DNA of 64,000 nucleotides. It comes from Rothia sp. SD9660Na (GTDB taxonomy: Bacteria; Actinomycetota; Actinomycetes; Actinomycetales; Micrococcaceae). Under the pieces are notes generated by a model that worked only from the letters and a program-made list of their open reading frames with translations, had not been told where the DNA came from and did not search any database. Each line of letters begins with the position of its first letter. Position 1 is the first letter of the stretch. The position numbers were made by a program, and so were the translations under genes. The stretch is from positions 62,001 to 126,000 of the forward strand of contig NZ_CP125946.1 of the NCBI RefSeq assembly GCF_030064065.1, read 5' to 3'. Shown in pieces: positions 1 through 7,921 of the stretch.

Positions 1-2505
1 GTTTATTCACCCCGCGTTGAGGGTGTGCACCTGCGCTTCGGCTCCGTTGCCCGCGGTGGCCTGCGCTGGTCTGACCGCCGCGAAGACTTCCGCACCGAAG
101 TGCTCGGCCTGGTCAAGGCCCAGATGGTCAAGAACGCCGTCATCATCCCCACCGGCGCCAAGGGCGGCTTCTACCCCAAGCAGCTCCCCAACCCGGCCCT
201 AGACCGCGACGCCTGGATTACCGAAGGTCGCGAGTCCTACAAGGTCTTCATCGCCTCCCTGCTCGACGTCACCGACAACCTGGCTATCGAAGCCGACGGC
301 AGCGAAACCGTCGTCCACAACCCCCGCGTTATCGCCCGCGACGGCGACGACTACTACCTGGTTGTAGCCGCTGACAAGGGCACCGCATCCTTCTCAGACA
401 CCGCAAATGCCATCAGCGCAGACTACGGCTTCTGGCTGGGCGACGCCTTCGCCTCCGGCGGCTCCGTGGGCTACGACCACAAGGCCATGGGCATTACCGC
501 CCGCGGCGCCTGGGAGTCAGTCAAGCGCCACTTTGCTGAGCTGGGCATCGACTGCCAGGCCGAAGAATTCACCGCCGTCGGCATCGGCGACATGAGCGGC
601 GACGTCTTTGGTAACGGCCTCATGCGCTCCCGCGCCACCCGACTGGTTGCAGCCTTCGACCACCGCGACATCTTCCTGGACCCCAACCCCAAGGCCGATG
701 TCGCCTTCGACGAGCGCGTACGCCTCTACAACCTGCCCCGCTCCTCCTGGCAGGACTACAACCCCGAGCTCATCTCAGACGGTGGTGGCGTCTACTCACG
801 CGGCGCTAAGTCCATCCCAATCTCCGAGCAGGTACGCCAGGCCCTGGGTCTCGACGAAGGCGTCACCGAAATGGCCCCGCCCGAACTGCTCTCCGCTATC
901 CTTAAGGCCCCCGTCGACCTGCTCTACAACGGCGGTATCGGCACCTACGTCAAGGGCTTCACCGAAACCCACGCCGCCGTAGGCGACAAGGCCAACGACG
1001 CTATCCGCGTCAACGGCCGCGACCTGCGCGCTCGCATCGTGGGTGAAGGCGGCAACCTGGGCTTCACCCAGTTGGGTCGTATTGAAGCTGCCCGCGCTGG
1101 CATCCTTATCAATACCGACGCCATCGATAACTCCGCCGGTGTAGAGACCTCAGATCGCGAGGTCAACATCAAGATTCTGGTAGATCGCCTGGTCACCGCC
1201 GGTAAACTCTCTGCCGAAGAACGCGCAGGCTTCATCGAAGCCCAGCGCGAGGACGTTGGTGCTCAGGTACTGCGCACCAACGTTGAGCAGAACGTGCTGC
1301 TACAGGCCGAGCGCCACGGCCTGGTGCCCGGGGTTGAGGTCTACATTCGCCTGATTCATGACCTCGAAGAGAACGCCGGCCTCAACCGCGAGGTGGAATT
1401 CCTACCCACCGACGAGGAAATCCGTGAGCGATACGAGGCTACCGGGGAAACACTCAACGGCCCCGAGCTGGCCGTCCTGGCAGCCTATGTGAAGATCCAC
1501 CTGACCGCAGAGCTCGAGAAGACCGACCTGGCAGACGACCCCTACCTGGCCCGCGTGCTCACCGAGTACTTCCCGCCCGCCCTGGTCGAGCGCTTCGGCG
1601 AGCACCTAGAATCTCACCCCCTGCGCAAGCAGATTATCTGCACCCGCGTAGCCAACGAAATGGTGAACCTGGGCGGTATCACCCACGTCTTCCGCGCGGT
1701 GGAAGAAACCGGCGTGGGGGTAGACGCCCTGGCCCGAGCCTTCTACGTTTCACGTGAAACATTTGGCATTGGCAACTCTGCACGGTTGCACCGGGAGCTA
1801 CCCGCCTCTGTTCCCCTGGAAGGCTGGCAGGCCGTTATCAAGGACTGGCAGCGCGTGCTCGACCGCTTGGCCCGCTGGTTTGCAGCCGAACGCTCAGTCG
1901 TCGTGGGCACCCCCATCGCCGAGATGATCGTGCGTTTCAAGCCAGTTGCCGAACTGATCCCCTCACTCAAGGACTACTTCGCCGACGATACCCGCGCCCG
2001 CGTCCGCGCCATGCGTGATCAGGCAGAAGCCTGGGGTCTGCCCGAGGAGCTCATCGTCAACTGGATTCGTGAGTTCGAAGCCTTCGCCCTCATGGACGTA
2101 GTGCGTATCGCAGAAGCCAACGGCCTCTCTACCGAGCAGGTCGCCCGCGTCTACTACTCGGTCTACGACCGCTTCCAGGTTGATCTGCTACTGACCACCA
2201 TCTCTAAGCTGTCTCGTAACGACCGTTGGGAGACCCTGGCCCGTTCATCCCTGCGCGATGACCTCTACGAGATTGCTGCCTCCCTGGCCCTCAATGTCGT
2301 ACAGGAGGTTGGTGAAGGTGTTGCTGCTGGAACCGAGAGCGGCGACACCGCAGTAGCCCGCTGGGTAGAGAACCACCCCGTCCGTATGGGTCGTGTGGAT
2401 TCCATGCTGGCTGAGATTCAGGACGCCGCCCCCGGCGCCGATGGACGCCCCCGCCTGGCCGTCCTACAGGTAGCCCTGCGCACCCTGCGCGGAGCGGTCA
2501 GCTAG
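1..2505 (+). CDS. gdhB: NAD-specific glutamate dehydrogenase, C-terminal part (5' end outside window)
   Basis: This is the C-terminal ~834 codons of a large (~1600-residue, 180-kDa class) NAD-dependent glutamate dehydrogenase, which oxidatively deaminates glutamate to 2-oxoglutarate and ammonium in the cytoplasm. The frame is open from base 1, so the true start lies upstream. The family hallmarks are visible: the segment with GGLRWSDR and EDFRTEVLGLVKAQMVKNA near codons 18-42, then IIPTGAKGGF with the substrate-site lysines, and GDMSGDVFGNG near codons 197-207 (dinucleotide-binding part). The long helical C-terminal domain runs to the TAG at 2503. The following terminator makes it the end of its transcript. 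A near-perfect parS sequence lies inside it at 1746. Identity is secure; only the N-terminal domain cannot be checked. Confidence 0.95.
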   Translation, partial: VYSPRVEGVHLRFGSVARGGLRWSDRREDFRTEVLGLVKAQMVKNAVIIPTGAKGGFYPKQLPNPALDRDAWITEGRESYKVFIASLLDVTDNLAIEADGSETVVHNPRVIARDGDDYYLVVAADKGTASFSDTANAISADYGFWLGDAFASGGSVGYDHKAMGITARGAWESVKRHFAELGIDCQAEEFTAVGIGDMSGDVFGNGLMRSRATRLVAAFDHRDIFLDPNPKADVAFDERVRLYNLPRSSWQDYNPELISDGGGVYSRGAKSIPISEQVRQALGLDEGVTEMAPPELLSAILKAPVDLLYNGGIGTYVKGFTETHAAVGDKANDAIRVNGRDLRARIVGEGGNLGFTQLGRIEAARAGILINTDAIDNSAGVETSDREVNIKILVDRLVTAGKLSAEERAGFIEAQREDVGAQVLRTNVEQNVLLQAERHGLVPGVEVYIRLIHDLEENAGLNREVEFLPTDEEIRERYEATGETLNGPELAVLAAYVKIHLTAELEKTDLADDPYLARVLTEYFPPALVERFGEHLESHPLRKQIICTRVANEMVNLGGITHVFRAVEETGVGVDALARAFYVSRETFGIGNSARLHRELPASVPLEGWQAVIKDWQRVLDRLARWFAAERSVVVGTPIAEMIVRFKPVAELIPSLKDYFADDTRARVRAMRDQAEAWGLPEELIVNWIREFEAFALMDVVRIAEANGLSTEQVARVYYSVYDRFQVDLLLTTISKLSRNDRWETLARSSLRDDLYEIAASLALNVVQEVGEGVAAGTESGDTAVARWVENHPVRMGRVDSMLAEIQDAAPGADGRPRLAVLQVALRTLRGAVS
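1746..1761. promoter_or_regulatory. parS-like ParB-binding site (15/16)
   Basis: The sequence CGTTTCACGTGAAACA matches the bacterial parS consensus TGTTTCACGTGAAACA at 15 of 16 positions. It lies inside the glutamate dehydrogenase coding region, as parS sites often do. Binding by ParB is inferred from the match and from a perfect copy at 23564. Confidence 0.6.
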
Positions 2506-2522
2506 GCCTCGGTTTATACACA

Positions 2523-2592
2523 GCAGCCCGCCCCCTCTCTTAAATCCTGCGACTGATTAGCAGGAACTTAAGAGGGCTGGGGTGGGCTTCTT
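2523..2592. terminator. Long nested hairpin terminator after gdh
   Basis: An imperfect outer stem pairs AGCCCGCCCC..TCTTAA with TTAAGAGGGCTGGGGTGGGCT, and an inner stem pairs TCCTGC with GCAGGA. It begins about 15 bases after the gdh stop and is followed by TTCTTTG, so it probably ends that transcript. Confidence 0.7.
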
Positions 2593-2719
2593 TGTCTCAG
2601 TGGTGTTTCTCGGGTCTATCTTTCTTAAGTAGGCAATATTCTGCCGTTTTGCGGGATGGTGACCTAGAAGTATAGATAAATTGAGTGTATCGGCGAGATT
2701 TTGCCGGTTGGGAGATGCT

Positions 2720-2911
2720 GTGGAGCTAGGAAAAATCGTGCGTGCCTATCGTAAAAAACTCAAAATGTCGCAGGAAGAGTTGGCTGCACTCAGTGGTATT
2801 TCTGAACGCACTCTACGTGATTTGGAGAAAGGGCGTTTAAGTGTCTCTTTGGAGAAAGCTGTAGCTGTTGCCGATGTGCTAGGTCTGAAAATTCAGGTGA
2901 TTGAGGCATGA
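2720..2911 (+). CDS. HipB-like XRE-family regulator/antitoxin
   Basis: A small helix-turn-helix protein of the HipB/XRE family, about 63 residues, whose usual role is to neutralise the HipA kinase and repress the hipBA operon. The HTH is clear: MSQEELAALSGISERTLRDL followed by EKGR, and a C-terminal strand (LKIQVIE) typical of HipB dimers. I prefer the GTG at 2720, because GGGAG lies about five bases upstream; a TTG at 2681 would add 13 residues. Its stop overlaps the start of the downstream hipA remnant by four bases, the normal hipBA arrangement. The partner has been destroyed, so this is probably an orphan antitoxin kept as a repressor or in transit to loss. Confidence 0.75.
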   Translation: MELGKIVRAYRKKLKMSQEELAALSGISERTLRDLEKGRLSVSLEKAVAVADVLGLKIQVIEA

Positions 2912-3232
2912 ACGAGCTCAAAGCTGATGTGTACAAACAAGATACTCTTGCCGGGCACTTTTTCAGCACACCTCATACTACTGAGTTTCGTTATTCTGCT
3001 GATAAATATGAAGTCACAGCCTTGCGGTTAGCGCAGGCGAAAAACTTTTCTCGATTTTGGACAGGAACTTGGGGTGCGTCCTGCCGCAACCGCCCTCTTA
3101 CTACGTAAGATGCTTCACGAAACAGAGAGGCTTGTTGAAGGGGCGACGGGCCTTCCTTTTGACTCTGCTCGCCGTAAGCAGCTAGTCAAAATTCTGAAGA
3201 ACCGTCGCCTATCTCTATCGGCAGGGCTCTAA
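2908..3232 (+). pseudogene. hipA toxin kinase remnant (core deleted)
   Basis: Both ends of a HipA serine/threonine kinase survive without the middle. The first frame gives the N-terminal sandwich region (MNELKADVYKQDTLAGHF, then FRYSADKYE). From about 3055 the homology switches frame to FGQELGVRPAATALLLRKM and ends with RRKQLVKILKNRRLSLSAGL at the TAA at 3230, which resembles the HipA C-terminus. The whole piece is about 108 codons instead of roughly 400, and the P-loop, catalytic and metal-binding motifs are all missing. The simplest reading is one internal deletion that changed frame. Translation coupling to the HTH gene (ATGA overlap) is intact. The 3' end overlaps the convergent gene by four bases. 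Confidence 0.75.
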
Positions 3233-3690
3233 GCAGCCTTCACCGGCACCCAGACCTGCATCTGAAAATCGTCAGCGGACGGGTCGCCCTGCCCATAGGC
3301 CTCAAAGACCGGGCCATTGGGCTTAAAACCTGACGCGGGCAGGAAGGTGCCCATCAGGTGGTCCACCCCGGCCATGGTGCTCATGGGCACCGGGCCCTCA
3401 ACGGTCGTCACCGCGAACTCACCGCCGTCCACCTTAAGGGCATTGAGGCCCAGAGCCTGCGCGGTTTCCAGGTTCTCCACCAGAATCCCCGCCATGTAGT
3501 CGAACTCGCCGGCAGTGTTCATCCCCACAATCACACCCATCGAGTGGACCTCAGGCATGGTCACCCCCCGCGCCTCAGCGTGGGCGGTAAGCTTCTTCCA
3601 AAGCTCGCCAATGCCGGCGCCCTGCTTCACGGTCTCGCGGAAGCCCGCAATAAAGAACTCATCCTTGTGCTCTACACGCGCACCAATCAT
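3229..3690 (-). CDS. GyrI-like small-molecule-binding domain protein
   Basis: A 153-residue stand-alone GyrI-like/AraC effector-binding domain (SOUL/BRE fold). Such proteins bind small hydrophobic molecules or act as drug-responsive modulators. The sequence shows the duplicated beta-alpha-beta pattern, with IAGFRETVKQG near the start, an EFDYMAGILVE segment near residues 62-72, FAVTTVEGPVPM, and a C-terminal DFQMQVWVPV strand ending in two alanines. The ATG is preceded by AAGGAG at good spacing, which fixes the start. There is no HTH domain, so it is not a transcription factor itself. It is convergent with the hipA remnant and lies downstream of the ArsD-like gene on the same strand, separated by 36 bases. 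The ligand is unknown. Confidence 0.75.
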   Translation of the reverse strand: MIGARVEHKDEFFIAGFRETVKQGAGIGELWKKLTAHAEARGVTMPEVHSMGVIVGMNTAGEFDYMAGILVENLETAQALGLNALKVDGGEFAVTTVEGPVPMSTMAGVDHLMGTFLPASGFKPNGPVFEAYGQGDPSADDFQMQVWVPVKAA

Positions 3691-3726
3691 CGACTACTCC
3701 TTAGAAAAATGTGTGTCGGCTCTATT

Positions 3727-4323
3727 TTAGTCGCCACACCCGCAGCCACAGCCACATGAGGCCTGCTTCGCAGGCTGCCCTGATTCGGCAGAGGCCCCCT
3801 GTGACGCCGGTGCAGAATCGTGGCCCCCCATCAGGTTGACCCGGTGGCCAATGTCAGGGCCACCGGCAGGCTTAGGCGTCACTCCTGCCAGCACCGCAGC
3901 AAAGCCAGCCGGCTCAGCGGCAGGAACCGTGGCGGGGGCGTCCGCACCACCGGTACCGCAGGCCGCTGCGGCGGCGTTGACCTTGGGCTGCTTGACCTCA
4001 CCAAAGCGGGAGAAACGGCGGAGCTGCTCCGCGGTGGGGTACATGTACGAGACCTTGACCAGGCCCTCCACCAGCAGGATGGGCAGAACCTCGGCCCCGG
4101 CCATAGCAAGCTGGTCGGCAACTGGCTCACAGTCGGTAAAGGCAGAGGGGTAGGAATCGGTGGAATAGACGGCAATATCAAGGCCCTCATCGAGCAGCTC
4201 CTGCGCTGCAGCCAGGAAAGTCTCGCGCTGGGTGTCGCCGGGGTCATCCGGGTTTTCGCCAGCAGCGGGGATGAAAACTTCAAGGGGGGTGTCGCCCAGG
4301 GCGTCGCGAGATGAGCGTGCCAC
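3727..4323 (-). CDS. ArsD-like protein with Cys-rich tail
   Basis: This ~198-residue protein contains an ArsD-like thioredoxin-fold region (arsenical metallochaperone/repressor family): LDIAVYSTDSYPSAFTDCEP, then AMAGAEVLPILLVEGLVKVS, then YPTAEQLRRF, matching the ArsD pattern of a 'GLPLLLLDG'-type strand followed by 'YPKRAEL'. The N-terminal CCxxGxC of ArsD is not evident. The tail is glycine/alanine-rich and ends in a CGCGCGCGD run that could bind metal. An open frame extends upstream to 4407, but the GTG at 4323, with GGAG five bases upstream, is the better start. No arsA, arsB or arsR is adjacent, so a role in arsenic handling is only inferred; another metal or redox role is possible. Confidence 0.6.
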   Translation of the reverse strand: MARSSRDALGDTPLEVFIPAAGENPDDPGDTQRETFLAAAQELLDEGLDIAVYSTDSYPSAFTDCEPVADQLAMAGAEVLPILLVEGLVKVSYMYPTAEQLRRFSRFGEVKQPKVNAAAAACGTGGADAPATVPAAEPAGFAAVLAGVTPKPAGGPDIGHRVNLMGGHDSAPASQGASAESGQPAKQASCGCGCGCGD

Positions 4324-4453
4324 TGCTACTCCGTTCGTTGATTCATGTGCTCTACCAAGCCTACGCCCGCTGCCGCCAACAGGAAAGGCTGGGCGGCACA
4401 CCCGCAACCGGGGTGTGCCGCCTGTTGTGCCTTATCAGCCTGTTGCGGGTGGG

Positions 4454-6154
4454 CTAATCGCCGATAAAGAACTTGCGCAGGGCTGAACGCAGACTTCGGT
4501 CGTCCTGCTTCTGCTCGTTTTCTTCTGCGGGCTGCTGGGGCTCGGCCTGCGCGGATGCCAGCGACACCTTCTTAGCCCGGGCCGCAATGCTGGGTACGGC
4601 GTCGGTGTCTGTGCTCTGGTATTCCTTGCGCTCTTCGGGGGTGCCGAAAGCGAGAGTGCCTATCGTGTTAGCGATATTTTTCTGCTCAGGTGAGGCCGGC
4701 ACACGGGCAACCCCGGGATCAATGTCGCGGATATCCTGGGCTTTCTCTCCGGTGGTCATGGGAAGGTCGTTGGGGAAGGCCGCAGCCGCGTAGGTGCTTG
4801 CCGCCCGGCTCAGGGAGCTGGAGGCAGCCTCGTCCTGCTCCTGCGCGGACGGCTCCGGTAGGGTCTCAGCCTCGGGCCCGGTATCTGATGCGAGGGTAGC
4901 GACCGATTCTGGCGCAGGCTCGTCTGCCCCCGGGGTGGTGAAGAGGCTGGAGGCATTTTCCGAGGTCGTAGTGGATTTAATAACCACCGGCGCTGCGGGG
5001 GCAATCACCGGCTCGGAGCTATCGGCCGGGGCGGGGGTGTGCTCATCTGCCAGGGCGGGTGCTTCATTGCTCTCGACGGGCTCTTCGGCCGCGGCAGCCT
5101 CAGGCTCGGCCGCTGAGTCGGGGTTGATTTCAGCTAGAACCGCCCGGTAGCGGGCCTCAGTGGGGGCAAGCGTCCACCCCAGGAAGCCGGGGAGGGCTAC
5201 TGGCTCAACAGTACCCACCCAGGCGATAGTCTGCGCGAGAGCGGACGCCCCCGTTGTAGCCTTGGGGGTAGCCGCGGCGGCCGGGGCGGAGGAGCTGCTG
5301 CCGGCGTCCTGACCCACCAGATCACCGGTCACAAAATCTGCCAGCGACAGGGCAACCTGAACTGGCACAGAAGCCTCACCGCGCCTGCGCGCGATAATCT
5401 GCCCCACGGTGCCCTGAGCACCAGGAGCTAAGTCAATGGCGTAGAGATGGGTGGGGGAGCTGGCAATTTCAATCCACAGGGTTTGATTGAGGACGGCCTG
5501 GACGGTGCCGTCCGTCTTTTCGGGGGCCTTCCAGGGGGCTGAATCGAGGGTGGACGCCCCAAAATCAGCCTGCGGGGTGGAGGCAATAACATTCTGCCCC
5601 GCGACTTCGGCAACCACACCGTTGCGTACTAACGCCCGGTAGAACTTGAGTTCAGGGGTGAAGGTGAAGCCGCGCTGCTTCTCTTCGGCTGCGACCTCGG
5701 CGGGGGAGTAGCCGGAGTTGTGCCCGCGGGCAAGCAGGGCAGAGCGCAAACGTAGCCCATTATTTGAGACAGACTGAGTGGGCGCGGATGGCTGGGGGGC
5801 CTCGTCCTGCTCTGTTGCTGGGGCCACGGTGGGCATCTGCTTGACGATGGCCTGCCCGCCGGGGGAGGTGTTGATGCGTACTGTGTAGGAGCCCTTAAAG
5901 TGGCCTGCCTGCGCTAACTCAAAGGCTGCTACTGTTGCGGCCTGGGCAAAGTCAGCAGGGGCGCTTATGCCCAGTGCGCCGGTGATGGTGGCGGCGGGTG
6001 CTTCAACGGTTGTCCCGTGAACGGTGAAGCGAAAATCCAGGGGCTGCTGGTGCGAATTTGAGTACCACTGGGTGAGGTGGGAGAGAGCTAAAAGGTGCGG
6101 GGGGAGCTCGGAGTGCGAATCAAAACTCATAGACTCTATTTTTGCATGATTCAT
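4454..6154 (-). CDS. Hypothetical protein with SUKH (SMI1/KNR4)-like region and low-complexity linker
   Basis: A 566-residue cytoplasmic protein without signal or membrane segments. Residues ~1-115 form an uncharacterised domain. Residues ~140-290 resemble the SUKH/SMI1-KNR4 fold: YSPAEVAAEEKQRGFTFTPE followed by LKFYRALVRNG, and later LYAIDLAPGAQGTVGQIIA with SLADFV. Known SUKH proteins are often immunity proteins against polymorphic toxins or general adaptors. Residues ~300-540 are an Ala/Glu/Pro/Ser-rich disordered linker, and the C-terminus is basic (LRSALRKFFIGD). A second ATG at residue 9 is a possible start; neither has a strong ribosome site. The domain call is from pattern memory and is moderate at best. 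Confidence 0.5.
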   Translation of the reverse strand: MNHAKIESMSFDSHSELPPHLLALSHLTQWYSNSHQQPLDFRFTVHGTTVEAPAATITGALGISAPADFAQAATVAAFELAQAGHFKGSYTVRINTSPGGQAIVKQMPTVAPATEQDEAPQPSAPTQSVSNNGLRLRSALLARGHNSGYSPAEVAAEEKQRGFTFTPELKFYRALVRNGVVAEVAGQNVIASTPQADFGASTLDSAPWKAPEKTDGTVQAVLNQTLWIEIASSPTHLYAIDLAPGAQGTVGQIIARRRGEASVPVQVALSLADFVTGDLVGQDAGSSSSAPAAAATPKATTGASALAQTIAWVGTVEPVALPGFLGWTLAPTEARYRAVLAEINPDSAAEPEAAAAEEPVESNEAPALADEHTPAPADSSEPVIAPAAPVVIKSTTTSENASSLFTTPGADEPAPESVATLASDTGPEAETLPEPSAQEQDEAASSSLSRAASTYAAAAFPNDLPMTTGEKAQDIRDIDPGVARVPASPEQKNIANTIGTLAFGTPEERKEYQSTDTDAVPSIAARAKKVSLASAQAEPQQPAEENEQKQDDRSLRSALRKFFIGD

Positions 6155-6565
6155 AGGTTGCTGGTTGGTAACTTAACGGGTGACGGCGGGCTATTCGCGT
6201 CAGGAGGGGTGTCCCTGCCCTCACCTGGCAGAGTGGGTAGTGGAGCGGACGTTGGTGGTCGGGTGTGTGGGTGGTAAGAGGCTAGAGTGGTGGAGTTGGA
6301 TGCAGCTTAGTGAAAATGGGATGGCTTGAATCTAGGTTGAAAAATCGAGAAATATACTCAATAAGTCATTTTGTCACTCGTAAAACTCGCTAACAATTTA
6401 CCTATATAGCAATTTTCGACATAGTATCTATACTTGTCAGATAATGAATGGAGTAATTTTGGATGTTCTTTGGTGCGTATTGTTAATCATATAAAAAATA
6501 CCTGGTGGTCTGAAAAGTGAGTACTAATATAAGCTGAACTCAATCACTTTTAGGGGAAACTAAAT
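6155..6565. other. Intergenic region with abrupt GC-to-AT change
   Basis: The first ~150 bases are GC-rich, like the surroundings. From about 6300 to 6560 the sequence becomes strongly AT-rich (for example ATATAAAAAATACC near 6490) with no convincing coding frame. It probably holds the promoter of the small gene at 6566; AGGGGA at 6552-6557 is its ribosome-binding site. Confidence 0.5.
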
Positions 6566-6961
6566 ATGTCTATCACCAATAACCGCCGCGGTCTTGAGCC
6601 CTCTATTTCTCATGCTGTCGACTCATCGGGCAACAACGTTACCGTCACCGTCTCTTACAACTTTGCTGATGCAGCTAGCTACCGGCAGATTATTGTAACC
6701 TCTGACAGTGGCGACCCCATGACTCTGGCGGGTACCGTTAGTGGTGCTACTTTGAACCAGACTGGTGACGTTCTCACTATCAACCACGATGGATCTGCCT
6801 CCCTGGCCTTTACTGTGACCATTACTATCGCGACAGAGCGGGTTGACCCTGTTGATGGTACTGAGGTTTCCTTTATCTACGCCATTAACGGTGACTGCAC
6901 TACCTCTAATATTTACCTCATTCCTGCAGATGTTTCTACCCAGACCGGTACTGTTCAGTAG
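6566..6961 (+). CDS. Small beta-rich hypothetical protein
   Basis: This 131-residue protein was not recognised. It has no signal peptide, membrane segment or cysteine cluster (a single Cys in NGDCTTSNIY). Long alternating Val/Thr/Ile stretches (NNVTVTVSYNF, SLAFTVTITIA) suggest an immunoglobulin-like beta sandwich. The start is well supported by AGGGGAAAC upstream. It is monocistronic, with its own AT-rich promoter region and a strong terminator at 7013. Codons are translation-friendly (GGT, GTT, CTG) even though the promoter region is AT-rich, which would suit high expression. Function unknown. Confidence 0.7.
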   Translation: MSITNNRRGLEPSISHAVDSSGNNVTVTVSYNFADAASYRQIIVTSDSGDPMTLAGTVSGATLNQTGDVLTINHDGSASLAFTVTITIATERVDPVDGTEVSFIYAINGDCTTSNIYLIPADVSTQTGTVQ

Positions 6962-7012
6962 TCAGCTCATACTGATGTAAAACAACACGGTATTATCGAA
7001 GTAGGTTTTCTT

Positions 7013-7050
7013 AAGTAGGTAGCTCACACGGGTTGCCTACTTTTGTATTT
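7013..7050 (+). terminator. Rho-independent terminator of the 131-aa gene
   Basis: The arms AAGTAGGTA and TTGCCTACTT form a nine-base-pair stem around a GC-rich loop, followed by TTTTGTATTTT. It lies 50 bases past the stop of the upstream gene. Confidence 0.8.
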
Positions 7051-7062
7051 TGGCTTCACTCT

Positions 7063-7758
7063 TTATCGGTGAGTCCCCAGTGTGGCACTCAGCCCCGTCA
7101 GCAGGGCTGAGAGGCCTATGTTAAAGGCTTCGTCTTGGGGGCTGTTTCCCAGTGCTCCGTAGGCCTCCGCCATGGTGGGGCGTTCGGATGCATAGTCACC
7201 GGGGTTAAAGATATCCACGGGTGCATGCAGGTCGGTGGCTGCCCCTAAGAGGAAGGCCTCGATAGCCTCTACGGTGAGCAGGGCCTGCCTGGGGCTCATG
7301 CCGAAGGCGGTAAAGGCAGAAGTTACTTGCTCATACATGGCCAGGGTTGCAGGTGCCCTGCGCACCGGCGTCACTGCCAGCGTCATCACGACCGCAGGTG
7401 CTACCGAAAAGGCCTGTCGGTAGGATCTTGCCCATCGCTCGGTTGCCTCCAGCCACAGGGCCCGTGCCCCCAGTGCGCTGATGGTTCCGCCGCGAACCTG
7501 GGCGGCGGCGTCCTGAAGCGCCTGCGTGTCGATTTCCTGCGCCACCTGATCTGAAATTGCCGCCAGCACTTCATCGCGCGAGGCTACATGGTTATAGAGA
7601 GAAGATGGTGCAACCCCTAATGCCCGCGCCAGTTTTGCCATGGTGAAATCACCCTCTGTGGCCATGAGCTTCTGGGCGGCTTCGGTGATTTTATCCGAGG
7701 TAAGTAAGGACGCGCTGGGGCGCCCGGCACTGCGCGGTGAGGTGTGAGTAGGGGTCAT
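7063..7758 (-). CDS. TetR-family repressor, probable regulator of putrescine/GABA genes
   Basis: A 231-residue TetR-family protein. The N-terminal HTH spans about residues 22-68 (TEAAQKLMATEGDFTMAKLA, then LGVAPSSLYNHVASRDEVLA). The C-terminal ligand domain is of the TetR_C type, with a WARSYRQAF segment. The gene is divergent from putrescine oxidase, and a 19-bp inverted repeat lies in the shared intergenic region at 7870. A near-identical repeat precedes the permease/GABA operon at 10410. This makes it the obvious candidate repressor of both units, derepressed by putrescine or a metabolite of it; that assignment is inferred from position and operator sharing, not from the protein sequence. 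Confidence 0.85.
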   Translation of the reverse strand: MTPTHTSPRSAGRPSASLLTSDKITEAAQKLMATEGDFTMAKLARALGVAPSSLYNHVASRDEVLAAISDQVAQEIDTQALQDAAAQVRGGTISALGARALWLEATERWARSYRQAFSVAPAVVMTLAVTPVRRAPATLAMYEQVTSAFTAFGMSPRQALLTVEAIEAFLLGAATDLHAPVDIFNPGDYASERPTMAEAYGALGNSPQDEAFNIGLSALLTGLSATLGTHR

Positions 7759-7869
7759 GGATATAAAGGTAGCACTGTGCCAGTGGGTGGGCGCTGATGG
7801 GGTATGAAGCTGTCCCCTCTATATATTTTCGTAAGGTACTTCACAGGTCTTAGGGTTCAAGCTACACTA

Positions 7870-7888
7870 AAACGAACGGTATTCGTTT
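7870..7888. promoter_or_regulatory. TetR operator upstream of putrescine oxidase
   Basis: AAACGAACGGTATTCGTTT is an inverted repeat (arms AAACGAA and TTCGTTT), embedded in a longer imperfect palindrome GCTACACTAAAA...TTTAGTGTAGC spanning 7861-7896. It ends 33 bases before the putrescine oxidase ATG. The same arms and spacing recur at 10410. Confidence 0.75.
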
Positions 7889-7921
7889 AGTGTAGCTAGC
7901 GCTGCAGAAAGGCTGAGCACC

